From NCBI GenBank assembly GCA_021730985.1, contig JAKFYI010000013.1:1-64000 (forward strand): DNA of 64,000 nucleotides. Direction: 5' to 3'. A program made the position numbers and the translations under genes. Below are positions 20,556 to 29,088 of the stretch, in pieces. Position 1 is the first letter of the stretch. Each line of letters begins with the position of its first letter. The notes under the pieces were generated by a model that was given only the letters and a program-made list of their open reading frames with translations, ran no database searches and was not told the DNA's origin. Origin of the DNA: Hyphomicrobiales bacterium. GTDB taxonomy: Bacteria; Pseudomonadota; Alphaproteobacteria; Rhizobiales; Xanthobacteraceae.

Positions 20556-20972
20556 ATGTCGGACGAGTTGCGCAACGTCGAACTGCTGCGCAAGGCCTAT
20601 GGCATCTGGGCCAAGACGCGCGGCGCCAGCTCCGATCACTGGCTTGAGCTTTGCGCGGAGCGGATCGCATTCGGCTCGCTCGCCAACGGGCCGGCCGGTT
20701 CCGCCTATCTTACCGCCTATCAGGCTCGCGACGACCTGAAAGGATATTTCGCCGGGCTCGCGAACGACTGGGAGATGATGGAGTTCGAGGTCGATCATTT
20801 CGTGGCCCAGGGCGACCGCGTCGTCATGCTCGGACGCTGCGCCTGGAAGTACCGCAAGACCGGCAAAGTGGTGTGGACGCAGAAGGCGGACTCCTGGCGC
20901 TTTGAAAACGGCAAGGCAGCCGAGTTTTTTGAGTTCTACGACACCGCTCAGGTTCTTGCGGCGGTCGCCTAA
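20556..20972 (+). CDS. NTF2-like/SnoaL-like fold protein
   Basis: A 138-residue protein with the cone-shaped alpha+beta barrel signature of the NTF2-like superfamily: N-terminal helices (NVELLRKAYGIWAKTRG), a central AYQARDDLKGYFAGL segment, then strands DHFVAQGDRVVMLGRCAWKY and WTQKADSWRFENGKAAEFFE, ending in FYDTAQVL. The family includes ketosteroid isomerase-like enzymes and ligand-binding proteins; no catalytic set is assignable here. It lies 92 bases after valS and 52 before the epimerase-like gene on the same strand. Confidence 0.85.
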   Translation: MSDELRNVELLRKAYGIWAKTRGASSDHWLELCAERIAFGSLANGPAGSAYLTAYQARDDLKGYFAGLANDWEMMEFEVDHFVAQGDRVVMLGRCAWKYRKTGKVVWTQKADSWRFENGKAAEFFEFYDTAQVLAAVA

Positions 20973-21024
20973 CACAAAACCAGGAAGCGCTTGCCCCGGG
21001 CTTCGTGTCCGGCGATCCTGAAGC

Positions 21025-21750
21025 ATGAACATTTTCCTTGCCGGTGCGACGGGCGTGATCGGGCGGCGGCTGGTGCCGCTGCTTCGCGACGCCGGCCACG
21101 CTGTCACCGGGACTTCGCGGTCGCAGGAGAAGGCCAGCGCGATCGAAGTGCTGGGCGCGCGCGGCGTGGTGGTCGATGTCTACGACGCCCGCGCGCTGCT
21201 CAAGGCGATGTCGGCGGCGCACCCGGACGTGGTGATCCACCAGCTCACCGATCTGCCGCGCTCGCTCGATGGCGGCCGCCCGGCCGAGTTCGAGGCCAAC
21301 GCGCGGCTGCGCATCGAGGGCACCAAGAACCTGATGGCGGCGGCTGCGGTGCTTGGCGTGCGCCGCGTCGTGGCGCAGAGCATCGCATTTGCCTATGCGC
21401 CGGGTCCGGGGCCGCGGGTCGAGACCAACCCGCTCGATCCCGGCGGCGGGCGTGCCGCAACGGTGGGAGCGGTGGTTTCGCTGGAGGACCAGGTGCTCAA
21501 CACGCCGGGAATAGATGCCGTGGTGCTGCGCTACGGCCGGCTGTACGGCCCCGGCACTTGGTATGCGGCGCCGGGCGGCCCGGGCGCGTTGCATGTGGAT
21601 GCCGCGGCGCATGCCGCCCTGCTGGCGGTCGCCAAGGGGCGCGGCATCTACAACATCGCCGAAGACGATGCGGGCGGCGCCTCGGGCGCGGTGTCGAGCG
21701 AGAAGGCGAAGCGGGAACTGGGGTTCGATGCCGGGTTCAGGATGAGGTGA
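21025..21750 (+). CDS. NAD(P)-dependent epimerase/dehydratase-like protein
   Basis: A 241-residue Rossmann protein. The dinucleotide-binding motif is GATGVIG (residues 7-13, in MNIFLAGATGVIGRRL), followed by a DARALLKAM acidic region and DVVIHQLTDLP. The active-site YxxxK of extended SDRs is not evident (the region reads SIAFAYAPGPGPR), so it may be an atypical SDR, possibly a redox sensor or a divergent enzyme. Shorter than standard epimerases (about 300 residues). A dispersed palindromic repeat begins 10 bases after its stop. Confidence 0.85.
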   Translation: MNIFLAGATGVIGRRLVPLLRDAGHAVTGTSRSQEKASAIEVLGARGVVVDVYDARALLKAMSAAHPDVVIHQLTDLPRSLDGGRPAEFEANARLRIEGTKNLMAAAAVLGVRRVVAQSIAFAYAPGPGPRVETNPLDPGGGRAATVGAVVSLEDQVLNTPGIDAVVLRYGRLYGPGTWYAAPGGPGALHVDAAAHAALLAVAKGRGIYNIAEDDAGGASGAVSSEKAKRELGFDAGFRMR

Positions 21751-21759
21751 TTGCCGCAT

Positions 21760-21878
21760 GTGTCCCGGGCGCTGCGCAGCACGAAGTGATGCGCTGCAGA
21801 CCCGGGACCCCGCTTTTTCCCTTACGGCGAAACCGGGGTCCCGGCTCGCGCTCGCTAACGCTCGCTTGGCCGGGACAC
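21760..21878. repeat. Dispersed intergenic palindromic repeat, copy A
   Basis: The element begins GTGTCCCGG and ends CCGGGACAC, so its ends are complementary. It contains an internal pair CGGGACCCCG / CGGGGTCCCGG and the tail GCTCGCGCTCGCT before CTTGGCC. Related copies lie at 47902-48055 and 52809-52964, all in intergenic gaps. It falls between the epimerase-like gene and prfC and may form a large hairpin in read-through RNA. Confidence 0.85.
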
Positions 21879-21926
21879 GAGAGTAGTGGTCCTTGAATCA
21901 ATCCCCCCAACCTGTAAATAGCGCGC

Positions 21927-23549
21927 ATGAACGCCCCAATCCCCGGCGCCGGCCACAACCGGTCGCCGCTCGCGGCCGAGATCGAGCGCCGCAGAACCTT
22001 CGCCATCATCTCGCATCCGGACGCGGGCAAGACCACGCTGACCGAAAAGCTGCTGCTGTTCGGCGGCGCCATCCAGCTTGCCGGCCATGTGCGCGCCAAA
22101 CGCAACCGCCGCTCCACGCAATCCGACTGGATGGCGATCGAGCGCGAGCGTGGCATTTCGGTCGTCACCTCGGTGATGACGTTCGAATATGACGGCCGCG
22201 TCTTCAACCTGCTCGACACGCCGGGCCACGAGGACTTCTCCGAGGACACCTACCGCACGCTCACCGCGGTCGACAGCGCGGTGATGGTGATCGACGCCGC
22301 CAAGGGCATCGAGGCGCGCACCCGCAAGCTGTTCGAGGTGTGCCGGCTGCGCGACATCCCGATCCTCACCTTCGTCAACAAGATGGACCGCGAGAGCCGC
22401 GATCCGTTCGAACTGCTCGACGAGATCGAGAAGACGCTGGCGCTCGACACCACGCCGGTGAACTGGCCGGTGGGCCGGGGCCGCGATTTCATCGGCACCA
22501 TCGAGGTCGAAAGCGGCGGCGTGCGGCTGCTGGAGGGCGATTCCGGCAAGGCCGGTACGCTGCGGCAGATGAACATCGCCGACGTCGCCGCGCTCAATCC
22601 CAATCTCGACGCCGCCGCGATTGCCGGCGAGTTCGATCTGGTTCGCGATGCCTGCAAGAAGTTCGACCTTGCTGCGTTCCGCGAGGGCCATCTGAGCCCG
22701 GTGTTCTTCGGCTCCGCGATCAAGAACTTCGGCGTCGGCGATCTGCTCGATGCGATCGGTAAGATAGCGCCGCTGCCGCGCTCGCAGAAGGCCGACAAGC
22801 GCGTGGTCGATGCCGAAGAGTCGAAAATGACGGCGTTCGTGTTCAAGATCCAGGCCAACATGGACCCGAACCATCGCGACCGTATCGCGTTCGCCCGATT
22901 GTGCTCGGGCAAGCTGACGCGCGGCATGAAGGTCAAGCAGGTGCGCACCGGCAAGTCGATCGCGCTCACCGCGCCGCAGTTCTTCTTCGCCAAGGATCGC
23001 GCGCTCGCGGAAGAGGCCTACGCCGGCGACGTGGTGGGCATTCCCAACCACGGCGCGGTGCGGATCGGCGACACGCTGACCGAGGGCGAGGAGCTGAACT
23101 TCATCGGCGTGCCGAGCTTTGCGCCGGAAATCCTGCGCCGCGTGCGGCTGCCCGACGCCATGAAGGCGAAGAAGCTGAAGGAGGCGCTGCAGCAGATGGC
23201 GGAGGAGGGCGTGGTGCAGGTGTTCCGCCCGCACGACGGCTCGCCCGCTTTGGTCGGCGTGGTCGGTCCTCTGCAGCTCGACGTGCTGCGCGTGCGGCTG
23301 AAGGACGAATATGGCCTCGAGGTGATGTGGGATTCCGCCGAGTTCGAGCTGGCGCGCTGGATTTCGTCGGCCGATCCGAAGGCGCTGGAGACGTTCGTCA
23401 AGGCGCATCCGCTCAGCGTCGCCGACGACCTCGACGGCGATATCGTGTTCCTCTCCGCCAACCAGTTCCGGCTCGATTACACCCGGGAGCGTGCGCCCGG
23501 CATCGTGTTTACCGACATCAAGGATACGAACGCGGCGAAGAACGCGTAG
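21927..23549 (+). CDS. prfC: Peptide chain release factor 3
   Basis: A 540-residue translational GTPase. G1 is SHPDAGKTTL, the switch II/G3 region LDTPGHEDFSEDTYRTL, and G4 VNKMDRE, matching RF3, which recycles RF1/RF2 from ribosomes after peptide release. Domain II and III features follow (PVFFGSAIKNFGV, RVRLPDAMKAKKLKEAL). Length is normal. It starts 48 bases downstream of a dispersed palindromic repeat and is followed 40 bases later by a methyltransferase gene. Confidence 0.97.
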   Translation: MNAPIPGAGHNRSPLAAEIERRRTFAIISHPDAGKTTLTEKLLLFGGAIQLAGHVRAKRNRRSTQSDWMAIERERGISVVTSVMTFEYDGRVFNLLDTPGHEDFSEDTYRTLTAVDSAVMVIDAAKGIEARTRKLFEVCRLRDIPILTFVNKMDRESRDPFELLDEIEKTLALDTTPVNWPVGRGRDFIGTIEVESGGVRLLEGDSGKAGTLRQMNIADVAALNPNLDAAAIAGEFDLVRDACKKFDLAAFREGHLSPVFFGSAIKNFGVGDLLDAIGKIAPLPRSQKADKRVVDAEESKMTAFVFKIQANMDPNHRDRIAFARLCSGKLTRGMKVKQVRTGKSIALTAPQFFFAKDRALAEEAYAGDVVGIPNHGAVRIGDTLTEGEELNFIGVPSFAPEILRRVRLPDAMKAKKLKEALQQMAEEGVVQVFRPHDGSPALVGVVGPLQLDVLRVRLKDEYGLEVMWDSAEFELARWISSADPKALETFVKAHPLSVADDLDGDIVFLSANQFRLDYTRERAPGIVFTDIKDTNAAKNA

Positions 23550-23589
23550 CGGTGCGCGCGGCAGCAAATTCCGACTTCGACCGAAGGGG

Positions 23590-24293
23590 ATGCGGGTGTC
23601 CAACAAGGCCGTAGAAATGTTCAACCAGCAGACCGCGGACGCCTACGACGAGCGATTCAGGAAAATCAGTCCGATCAGGGATAACCTCGACTTCCTGGTT
23701 CGCCTTGCGCTCGACGATCTGCCAACCGAAGCGCGCATCCAGTGCGTGGGCGTCGGGACGGGGACCGAAATTGTCGAACTCGCCAATGCGCATCCGCAAT
23801 GGCGATTCACCGGCGTGGAGCCGTCCGCGCCCATGCTAGATGTTTGCCGAAACAAGGTCAGCAAAAACGGCCTGACCGGCCGTTGCGATCTGGTGCACGG
23901 ATACGTGTCGGATCTTCCGGCGGCTGGCGCGTTCGACGCGGTGCTGTGCCTTCTGGTGACGCAGTTCGTGACTGACGCCGCCGAGCGGCAGAAAATGTTC
24001 GACGATATGGCGCGGCAGCTCAAGACGGGCGGCTATCTCATCAACGCCGAGATCAGCGGCGACATGTCGTCACCGGAGTTTCGCGACATCGCCGAGAAAT
24101 GGAAAACGATGCATCGCTACGCGGGGGCGACAGCGGAGGCTGCCGAAAATGCCGTCAACATTCTGAGCCAGCACGTCGCGGTCGTGCCGCCGTCGGCCAT
24201 CGAAGGCTATCTGCGCAATAGCGGGGGTTCTCGCGTCCGGTGCAGTTTTTCCAGTCGCTGCTCATCCACGCCTGGTATGCCCGGAAGAGTTAG
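23590..24293 (+). pseudogene. Class I SAM-dependent methyltransferase, C-terminal frameshift
   Basis: From the ATG at 23590 the protein reads as a class I methyltransferase: motif I VGVGTGTEIVELA (about residues 55-67), FTGVEPSAPML, and AFDAVLCLLVTQFV. In the original frame the final 25 residues are a poor basic/Ser-rich tail ending at 24306. Shifting frame by one base at the G-run 24223-24227 instead gives GFSRPVQFFQSLLIHAWYARK and a stop at 24291-24293, a typical methyltransferase ending. So one G appears to be missing, either a sequencing error or a real mutation. The catalytic core is intact. Substrate unknown. Confidence 0.75.
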
Positions 24294-24311
24294 CCCGATC
24301 GGCTGAAGCGT

Positions 24312-25340
24312 TTACTTCTCGCCCGCCAGCAGCTTCAGTGCGCGCCCCTTCTGCTCGGGCGGGACACCGCTCACCACCGCCATGACGTTCTTAAGGGTGC
24401 TGGCCGGCTCGAGATATTCGATGATCCGCTCCATCTTCTCGCCTTCGGCGATGAGCTGCGGACTGTGCAGCGTCTCCTTCACGGCGGCTTGCAGGTACGC
24501 GAGCCGGGCCGCAGGTATTCCGGGCGGCGCCATCAGCAGGCGGCCGGTGCCTTCCAGGTTGGCGAGAAAATCCATCGCCCAGACCCGGCTGGGGTCGATC
24601 TTCGCCGCCTCGAACACGGTCGGGCGGTCCTTGAAGAACTGTGACTTGGTGCGCGAGATCGTCGCCAGCGCCCAGTTCTGCTTGCTCTTCACGAAATGAT
24701 TGGCGGATGATTCCGGCACATAGAGCGCGTCCATCTCGCCGCGCGTCACCGAGAGGCCGGCGTCGGAGCTGCTCTTGTAGCCCTGCACGATATGGCAATC
24801 GAGATTGAGCGCTTCGCAGGTGAAGGCAGCACCGATGCCGAGCCCCGACGTTCCGCCCGCGGAGGCCCAGCGCCATTTCTTCTTGGCATCGATCGCCTGC
24901 TGAACCTCGCGGATGGGGGAGTCCGGCCCCACCAGCCAGAGGCCGGGCGGCGCGCCGACGGTCGCGAGATACGTGAACTTGGCGAGATCGTAGCGCGCGG
25001 CCTGATCGCCCGTCAGTTGCGCGAGAGTGGCCATGGTGCCTTGCACGAGGGAGATCGTCAGGCCGTCGGGCGGCGCGACGTACAGGCGATTGACCGCAAC
25101 GAGCCCGCCGGCGCCCGGCACGTTCTCGACGATGACAGTCGCACCGAGGGTCTTGGCGAGGTGGGGCGCGATGATCCGCGTGAAGACGTCGTAGCCGCCG
25201 CCCACGCCGGAGCCCACGATCATCCGCACGGTCTTGCCGGCGTAGAAGGCCTTCTCGGACTCCTGCGCGAGCGCAGCCGGGGCCGACAGAGCCCAACAGG
25301 CCGCAAGCGAAAGAAGGACAACCCGACTTGTCTTGATCAT
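24312..25340 (-). CDS. Tripartite tricarboxylate transporter (Bug-like) substrate-binding protein
   Basis: The 342-residue protein starts at the ATG at 25340 (MIKTSRVVLL...); residues 1-25 form a signal peptide ending in ALAQ. The mature part carries FYAGKTVRMIVGSGVGGGYD and VIVENVPGAGGLVAVNRLY, characteristic of the more divergent Bug subgroup. Two cysteines, in FTCEALNLDC, could form a disulfide. Orphan, with no TctA/TctB genes near; ligand unknown. It is the third of four such receptors in the window and lies convergent with the frameshifted methyltransferase. Confidence 0.9.
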   Translation of the reverse strand: MIKTSRVVLLSLAACWALSAPAALAQESEKAFYAGKTVRMIVGSGVGGGYDVFTRIIAPHLAKTLGATVIVENVPGAGGLVAVNRLYVAPPDGLTISLVQGTMATLAQLTGDQAARYDLAKFTYLATVGAPPGLWLVGPDSPIREVQQAIDAKKKWRWASAGGTSGLGIGAAFTCEALNLDCHIVQGYKSSSDAGLSVTRGEMDALYVPESSANHFVKSKQNWALATISRTKSQFFKDRPTVFEAAKIDPSRVWAMDFLANLEGTGRLLMAPPGIPAARLAYLQAAVKETLHSPQLIAEGEKMERIIEYLEPASTLKNVMAVVSGVPPEQKGRALKLLAGEK

Positions 25341-25419
25341 GGCTCGCGCTGCTCCCGAGGAAGGAGCGGGCATCGTAGCGGCCCAATCTGTCCCTATGGA
25401 AGGTGGGTAGAGCCGAATC

Positions 25420-25983
25420 TCAGCGGAACGGCTTGCTCATATAGCGCGAGCCCTTGAGCCCATAGCGCCAGGGCAATTCGACAGCCTTGGTCAGGCCGAT
25501 GCGCGGGCCTGCGACGATCTCCGGTTTCTCGGTGCGTGCGATCAGTCGGAACGGCGGCCGGTTCAGCGCCAGCCCGTTGTGCGCGATCGAGATGCCCAGC
25601 GCCTCGCACAGCCGGCCCGGTCCCGCGCACAGCAGCCGCTCGTCGGTGAGCCCTCGGCGGCGGCGCATCTTCGCCAAGCCCTCCATGGGCTCCAGCGCGC
25701 GGATCAGCACGGCGCTTGCGGAGCCCTTGGCTTCGCAGACGAAGTTGACGCACCAGTGGATGCCGTAGGAGCGGTACACGTAGGCGATCCCCGGCGGCCC
25801 GAACATCACGGCGTTGCGCGGCGTCAGACCGCCGTAGCTGTGCGCCGCGGGGTCGGTGTGGTGATAGGCCTCGACCTCGACAATCCGGCCGCCCACGCCA
25901 TTGAACAGCAGCACCGCACCGATCAGGTCGGGCGCCACCTCGTGAACCGAGCGGGCGAAGAAGCGGCGGGGAAGCGTTGCCAT
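25420..25983 (-). CDS. DNA-3-methyladenine glycosylase (Mpg/AAG family)
   Basis: A 187-residue protein of the alkyladenine-DNA glycosylase family, which removes alkylated purines in base-excision repair. Visible family signatures are [16 protein letters not shown] with the probable catalytic Glu38, [19 protein letters not shown], and the C-terminal [13 protein letters not shown] and [16 protein letters not shown]. Length is typical of bacterial members. It is upstream of and codirectional with the Bug-like gene, but no functional link is evident. Confidence 0.95.
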   Translation of the reverse strand: MATLPRRFFARSVHEVAPDLIGAVLLFNGVGGRIVEVEAYHHTDPAAHSYGGLTPRNAVMFGPPGIAYVYRSYGIHWCVNFVCEAKGSASAVLIRALEPMEGLAKMRRRRGLTDERLLCAGPGRLCEALGISIAHNGLALNRPPFRLIARTEKPEIVAGPRIGLTKAVELPWRYGLKGSRYMSKPFR

Positions 25984-26132
25984 GAACGGATGTTTATCGC
26001 CAAGGCACTTCTCGTGAACAGGGACGCTTCACGCGAATCTTTTTTGCGAGGGGTCTTGTGCGGGGAACGGGCATCACCAATTCGCGGCGCACTCCCGGCA
26101 CTCATGCCGGCTGAATCTGGCACGGAGCCTCC

Positions 26133-27167
26133 ATGGAAGTCGTGCGCTCGCCTCTCGAAGTCTCGATCACGCTCAGCCAAGCCAAGAAGCTCATCCAGTG
26201 CATGTCGCATGAACAGAGCTTCATGCTGCTGTCGCCGCCCGGCGTCGGCAAGTCCGAAATGGTCTACCAGGCCGCCGCCGAAGCGGGCTTGCCTTGCCGC
26301 TCGCTGCTCGGCACCCAGATCGCGCCGGAGGACGTCAGCGGCATTCCGCGCATCGTCGGGGAGCGCTCAGTGTTCTGCCCGCCGCGGATGTTGTTGCCCG
26401 AGAAGCCCGAGCCGTTCTGCCTGTTCCTCGACGAACTGCCGGCCTGTGCGCCGGACGTGCAGAAGGCGTTCTACTCGCTGCTGCTGGAGCGCAGGCTCGG
26501 CGAGCACGCGCTGCCGCGCGGCACCTGGGTGGTGGCAGCGGGAAACCGGGCGCAGGACCGCGCGCTGGTGCGCTCGATGAGCTCGGCGCTGGTCAACCGC
26601 GTCACCATCCTACACCTGCGGGTCGATGCCGGTGAATGGCAGGACTGGGCCGCGCGCCACGGCGTCCGCGCCGACGTTCGCAATTTCATCGCCCACATGC
26701 CCGATGCGCTGATGCGTCCGGTGCCGGCTGAGCCCGTGCCGTTCTCGACACCGCGGGCCTGGACGCTGCTGTCGCGCGCGCTCGATCTGGCCGAGGGCGC
26801 AGGCGTTCTGACGCCTGATACCAGGCGGGCGCTGGCGTTCGGCCGCCTATCAGCGGAGGACGCCGCCGTGTTCTGCGCGCTGGCCGAGGAGCAGATCGGC
26901 GCGATGCGCCCGATCGAGGACTACATCGTGCGGCCGGAATTGCTGCCGCGCACCGACGCCGCGCGCTGGTTCATCCTCAATTGCGTCCGCCAGAACGTGC
27001 GGGACGGCACTCTGTCGCACCTGAAGCCGCGCGCGGTGAACCGCTTCCTGCGCGCGTTGCAGCCCGAGCAGCAGCTTACCGTGCTGACCGACCTGGTGGA
27101 GCGCTGGGGCGAGATGGGCGCCGACCGCGCCATGCTCGATCTTCTGAAGAAGGTCACCGCAACGTGA
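26133..27167 (+). CDS. MoxR-type AAA+ ATPase
   Basis: A 344-residue AAA+ protein: Walker A SPPGVGKS (residues 34-41), Walker B LFLDEL (97-102), sensor-1 asparagine in VVAAGNRAQD (N138), and an arginine-containing SSALVNRVTIL. A helical lid follows. MoxR ATPases remodel or chaperone partner proteins and usually sit beside VWA-domain genes, as here: the next gene overlaps it by GTGA and encodes an HExxH/VWA protein, followed by an LCCL-domain protein. The three form a tight operon. No signal or membrane segment, so cytoplasmic. Confidence 0.92.
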   Translation: MEVVRSPLEVSITLSQAKKLIQCMSHEQSFMLLSPPGVGKSEMVYQAAAEAGLPCRSLLGTQIAPEDVSGIPRIVGERSVFCPPRMLLPEKPEPFCLFLDELPACAPDVQKAFYSLLLERRLGEHALPRGTWVVAAGNRAQDRALVRSMSSALVNRVTILHLRVDAGEWQDWAARHGVRADVRNFIAHMPDALMRPVPAEPVPFSTPRAWTLLSRALDLAEGAGVLTPDTRRALAFGRLSAEDAAVFCALAEEQIGAMRPIEDYIVRPELLPRTDAARWFILNCVRQNVRDGTLSHLKPRAVNRFLRALQPEQQLTVLTDLVERWGEMGADRAMLDLLKKVTAT

Positions 27168-28429
27168 GCATGGGGGCAGGCCCGGTTTCCGAGCGCGAAA
27201 CGCTCGACCGCATCGCGCGCGGTCTGCGCCTCGTCACGGCGCCGCTGCCGCATCTGGCGGGGCTTGCGGCCGCGGTGCGCGTCAACATCGACGAGCGGGT
27301 GCCGACCATGGGGGTGTTTGCCTCGGGACGGCTGGTGGTCAATCCGGCGTTCGTTGCGCGGCTCAAGCAGAACGAGCTGGTGTTCGTGCTGGCGCACGAG
27401 CTTCTGCATCTGGCGCTGCGAACCCATGACCGCGCCAAGGGCAGCGGCCAGCTCGAGTTCAACTACGCCCACGACTACATCATCAACGACATCCTGCGCG
27501 TCGAACTGGGTTTCCCGGTGATCCCGGCGGGCGGTCTCGACATGCCCGGCGCGCGGGAGAAGTCGGCCGAGCAGATCGTGCTGGAGATGCGCCGCAACGC
27601 CGACCTGATGCCGTCGAAGTCGAGCGTGTTCGAGGGCCAGCCGGTGACGCTGCGCGGCGTGGTCGGCCCGGCCGGAGGAAGCGGACCGCCGCCGGATCGC
27701 CAGCAGGCGGGCGACGTGCTCGACGACAAGACCGAGCGCGATCTGTTTCCGGAAGAAGTAGCTGAGCAGGACCGGCGGCTCAAGGAAATGGCTGCGGCCG
27801 CCGAGAAGGCGCTGGCGCTGGCCCGCGCGATGGGCGCCATGAACGGGCGCGGAACCGCGGGCGCGATGCAGCATCAGGCGGTGAGCGCGTTGCGCGGGCT
27901 TTACCGCACGCCGTGGGAGGCGATCCTGCAGAAGTGGCTGGAGTCGGTCGCGCCCGGAGAGCGAACCTTCACCCGGCCGTCGCGGCGCGGCGCCGACCGC
28001 AGCGACATCGTGCTGCCGGGGCGCAAGCGGGAGTCGTGGCGGCTCAACGTGGTGCTCGATACGTCCGGCTCGATGGGCGACGTCATTCCCCGCGTGCTCG
28101 GCGCGGTGGCGGATTTCTGCGACGCGGTCGCGGTGGAGGAAGTCCGCCTCGTGCAGTGCGACACCGAGGTCACCTCGGACGAATTGATCGAGCCCGCGCA
28201 ACTCGCCGACTTCCAGGTCAGCGGCTACGGCGGCAGCGATCTCACGCCGGCCATGCTGGCGCTCGCCGACGATCCGCTGGTCACCGCCTGCTTGGTGGTG
28301 ACGGACGGCGACATCCAGTACCCGCCGCAGGAGATGCCCTACAGCGTGCTTTGGGTGTTGCCGCCTTCGGGCGCCTCAGGTTTCCGGCCGCCTTACGGCC
28401 ATGTCGTCACGATGCAAGGGACGGATTGA
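27164..28429 (+). CDS. DUF2201-like putative metallopeptidase with VWA domain
   Basis: The protein is 421 residues from a GTG at 27164 with AAGAAGG about 10 bases upstream; an ATG at 27170 is the alternative. The N-terminal half contains a zinc-binding HELLH (residues 78-82, in VFVLAHELLHLAL). A charged linker (QAGDVLDDKTERDLFPEEV) leads to a C-terminal VWA-like domain whose MIDAS metal site reads DTSGSMG (from Asp299), with a further GGSDLTP and VVTDGD. In MoxR-VWA pairs the VWA protein recognises targets that the ATPase acts on; here a metallopeptidase-like domain is fused in. Translation is coupled to the MoxR gene. Confidence 0.9.
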   Translation: MSMGAGPVSERETLDRIARGLRLVTAPLPHLAGLAAAVRVNIDERVPTMGVFASGRLVVNPAFVARLKQNELVFVLAHELLHLALRTHDRAKGSGQLEFNYAHDYIINDILRVELGFPVIPAGGLDMPGAREKSAEQIVLEMRRNADLMPSKSSVFEGQPVTLRGVVGPAGGSGPPPDRQQAGDVLDDKTERDLFPEEVAEQDRRLKEMAAAAEKALALARAMGAMNGRGTAGAMQHQAVSALRGLYRTPWEAILQKWLESVAPGERTFTRPSRRGADRSDIVLPGRKRESWRLNVVLDTSGSMGDVIPRVLGAVADFCDAVAVEEVRLVQCDTEVTSDELIEPAQLADFQVSGYGGSDLTPAMLALADDPLVTACLVVTDGDIQYPPQEMPYSVLWVLPPSGASGFRPPYGHVVTMQGTD

Positions 28430-28431
28430 TC

Positions 28432-28818
28432 ATGAAAGTCGTGCAGGAGCTTGTCGCCTATTTCGACCGCCGCGGCGCGCTGTCTCAGCGCCAGCTTCGC
28501 AAGCTGCTCGACCAGGGCTTTCTGGCGGCGGACGCGCCGCCGACCATGACCGGCCTCTGCGATCCGGTCGGGTCGGCGTTCTATTTCCGGGTGCGTGGCA
28601 GCGCCCAGGGCTCGCTCTGGGGCACCGATGTCTACACCGGGGATTCCAGCCTGGCCGCCGCCGCCGTTCACGCCGGTCTTGTGGCGGTCGATGAGACCAA
28701 GATCGTCAAGGTGACGGCGGTGCAGCCTTTGACCCAGTATCAGGGCTCGCAGCGCCACGGCGTGACCAGCCACAACTTCGGCCGTTTCGGTACGGCGTAC
28801 CGGCTTTCCGCCATCTGA
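28432..28818 (+). CDS. Cytoplasmic LCCL-domain protein of the MoxR/VWA operon
   Basis: A 128-residue protein starting 2 bases after the VWA gene stop. Residues 1-40 are helical (VQELVAYFDRRGALSQRQL), possibly a small adaptor or winged-helix-like segment. Residues about 48-125 match the LCCL fold: GSLWGTDVYTGDSS (60-73), AAVHAGLV (78-84) and YQGSQRHGVTSHNFG (103-117). LCCL domains are best known from extracellular eukaryotic proteins with disulfides; this one has a single cysteine and no signal peptide, so it should be cytoplasmic. Its position suggests it is a partner or specificity factor of the ATPase/VWA complex (inference). Confidence 0.82.
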   Translation: MKVVQELVAYFDRRGALSQRQLRKLLDQGFLAADAPPTMTGLCDPVGSAFYFRVRGSAQGSLWGTDVYTGDSSLAAAAVHAGLVAVDETKIVKVTAVQPLTQYQGSQRHGVTSHNFGRFGTAYRLSAI

Positions 28819-29088
28819 CGCCGCTCGTTTGAGTGTTGCGGCGCACCCACAATCTGTGGCGCGCCGGCAACATCCTTAGAACATTTGGACGTTAGGCAGC
28901 GGCGGTGACGGTTGTGCCGCGATTTGGCCATACGCTTCCACGAACACGACAGTGTCTTCAAGCCGTTGCGACATTTCCGGTTTTTCCGACCGGATCGGGC
29001 TGTGGCCGGGACGACACGAACGAGCCACGAGCCATCCCACGGGGGGAACGGCGACGGGGCGGAAAGGGCCGGGGGGCCCTGGAAGTCG

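Noticed and set aside
21737-21896. Repeat copy A as a coding extension of neighbouring genes
   Set aside because: The palindromic ends and two other intergenic copies show it is a dispersed repeat.
28819-29088. Possible attenuator or riboswitch upstream of ilvD
   Set aside because: No leader peptide rich in Ile/Val/Leu codons and no clear terminator/antiterminator pair could be seen in the 270 bases.
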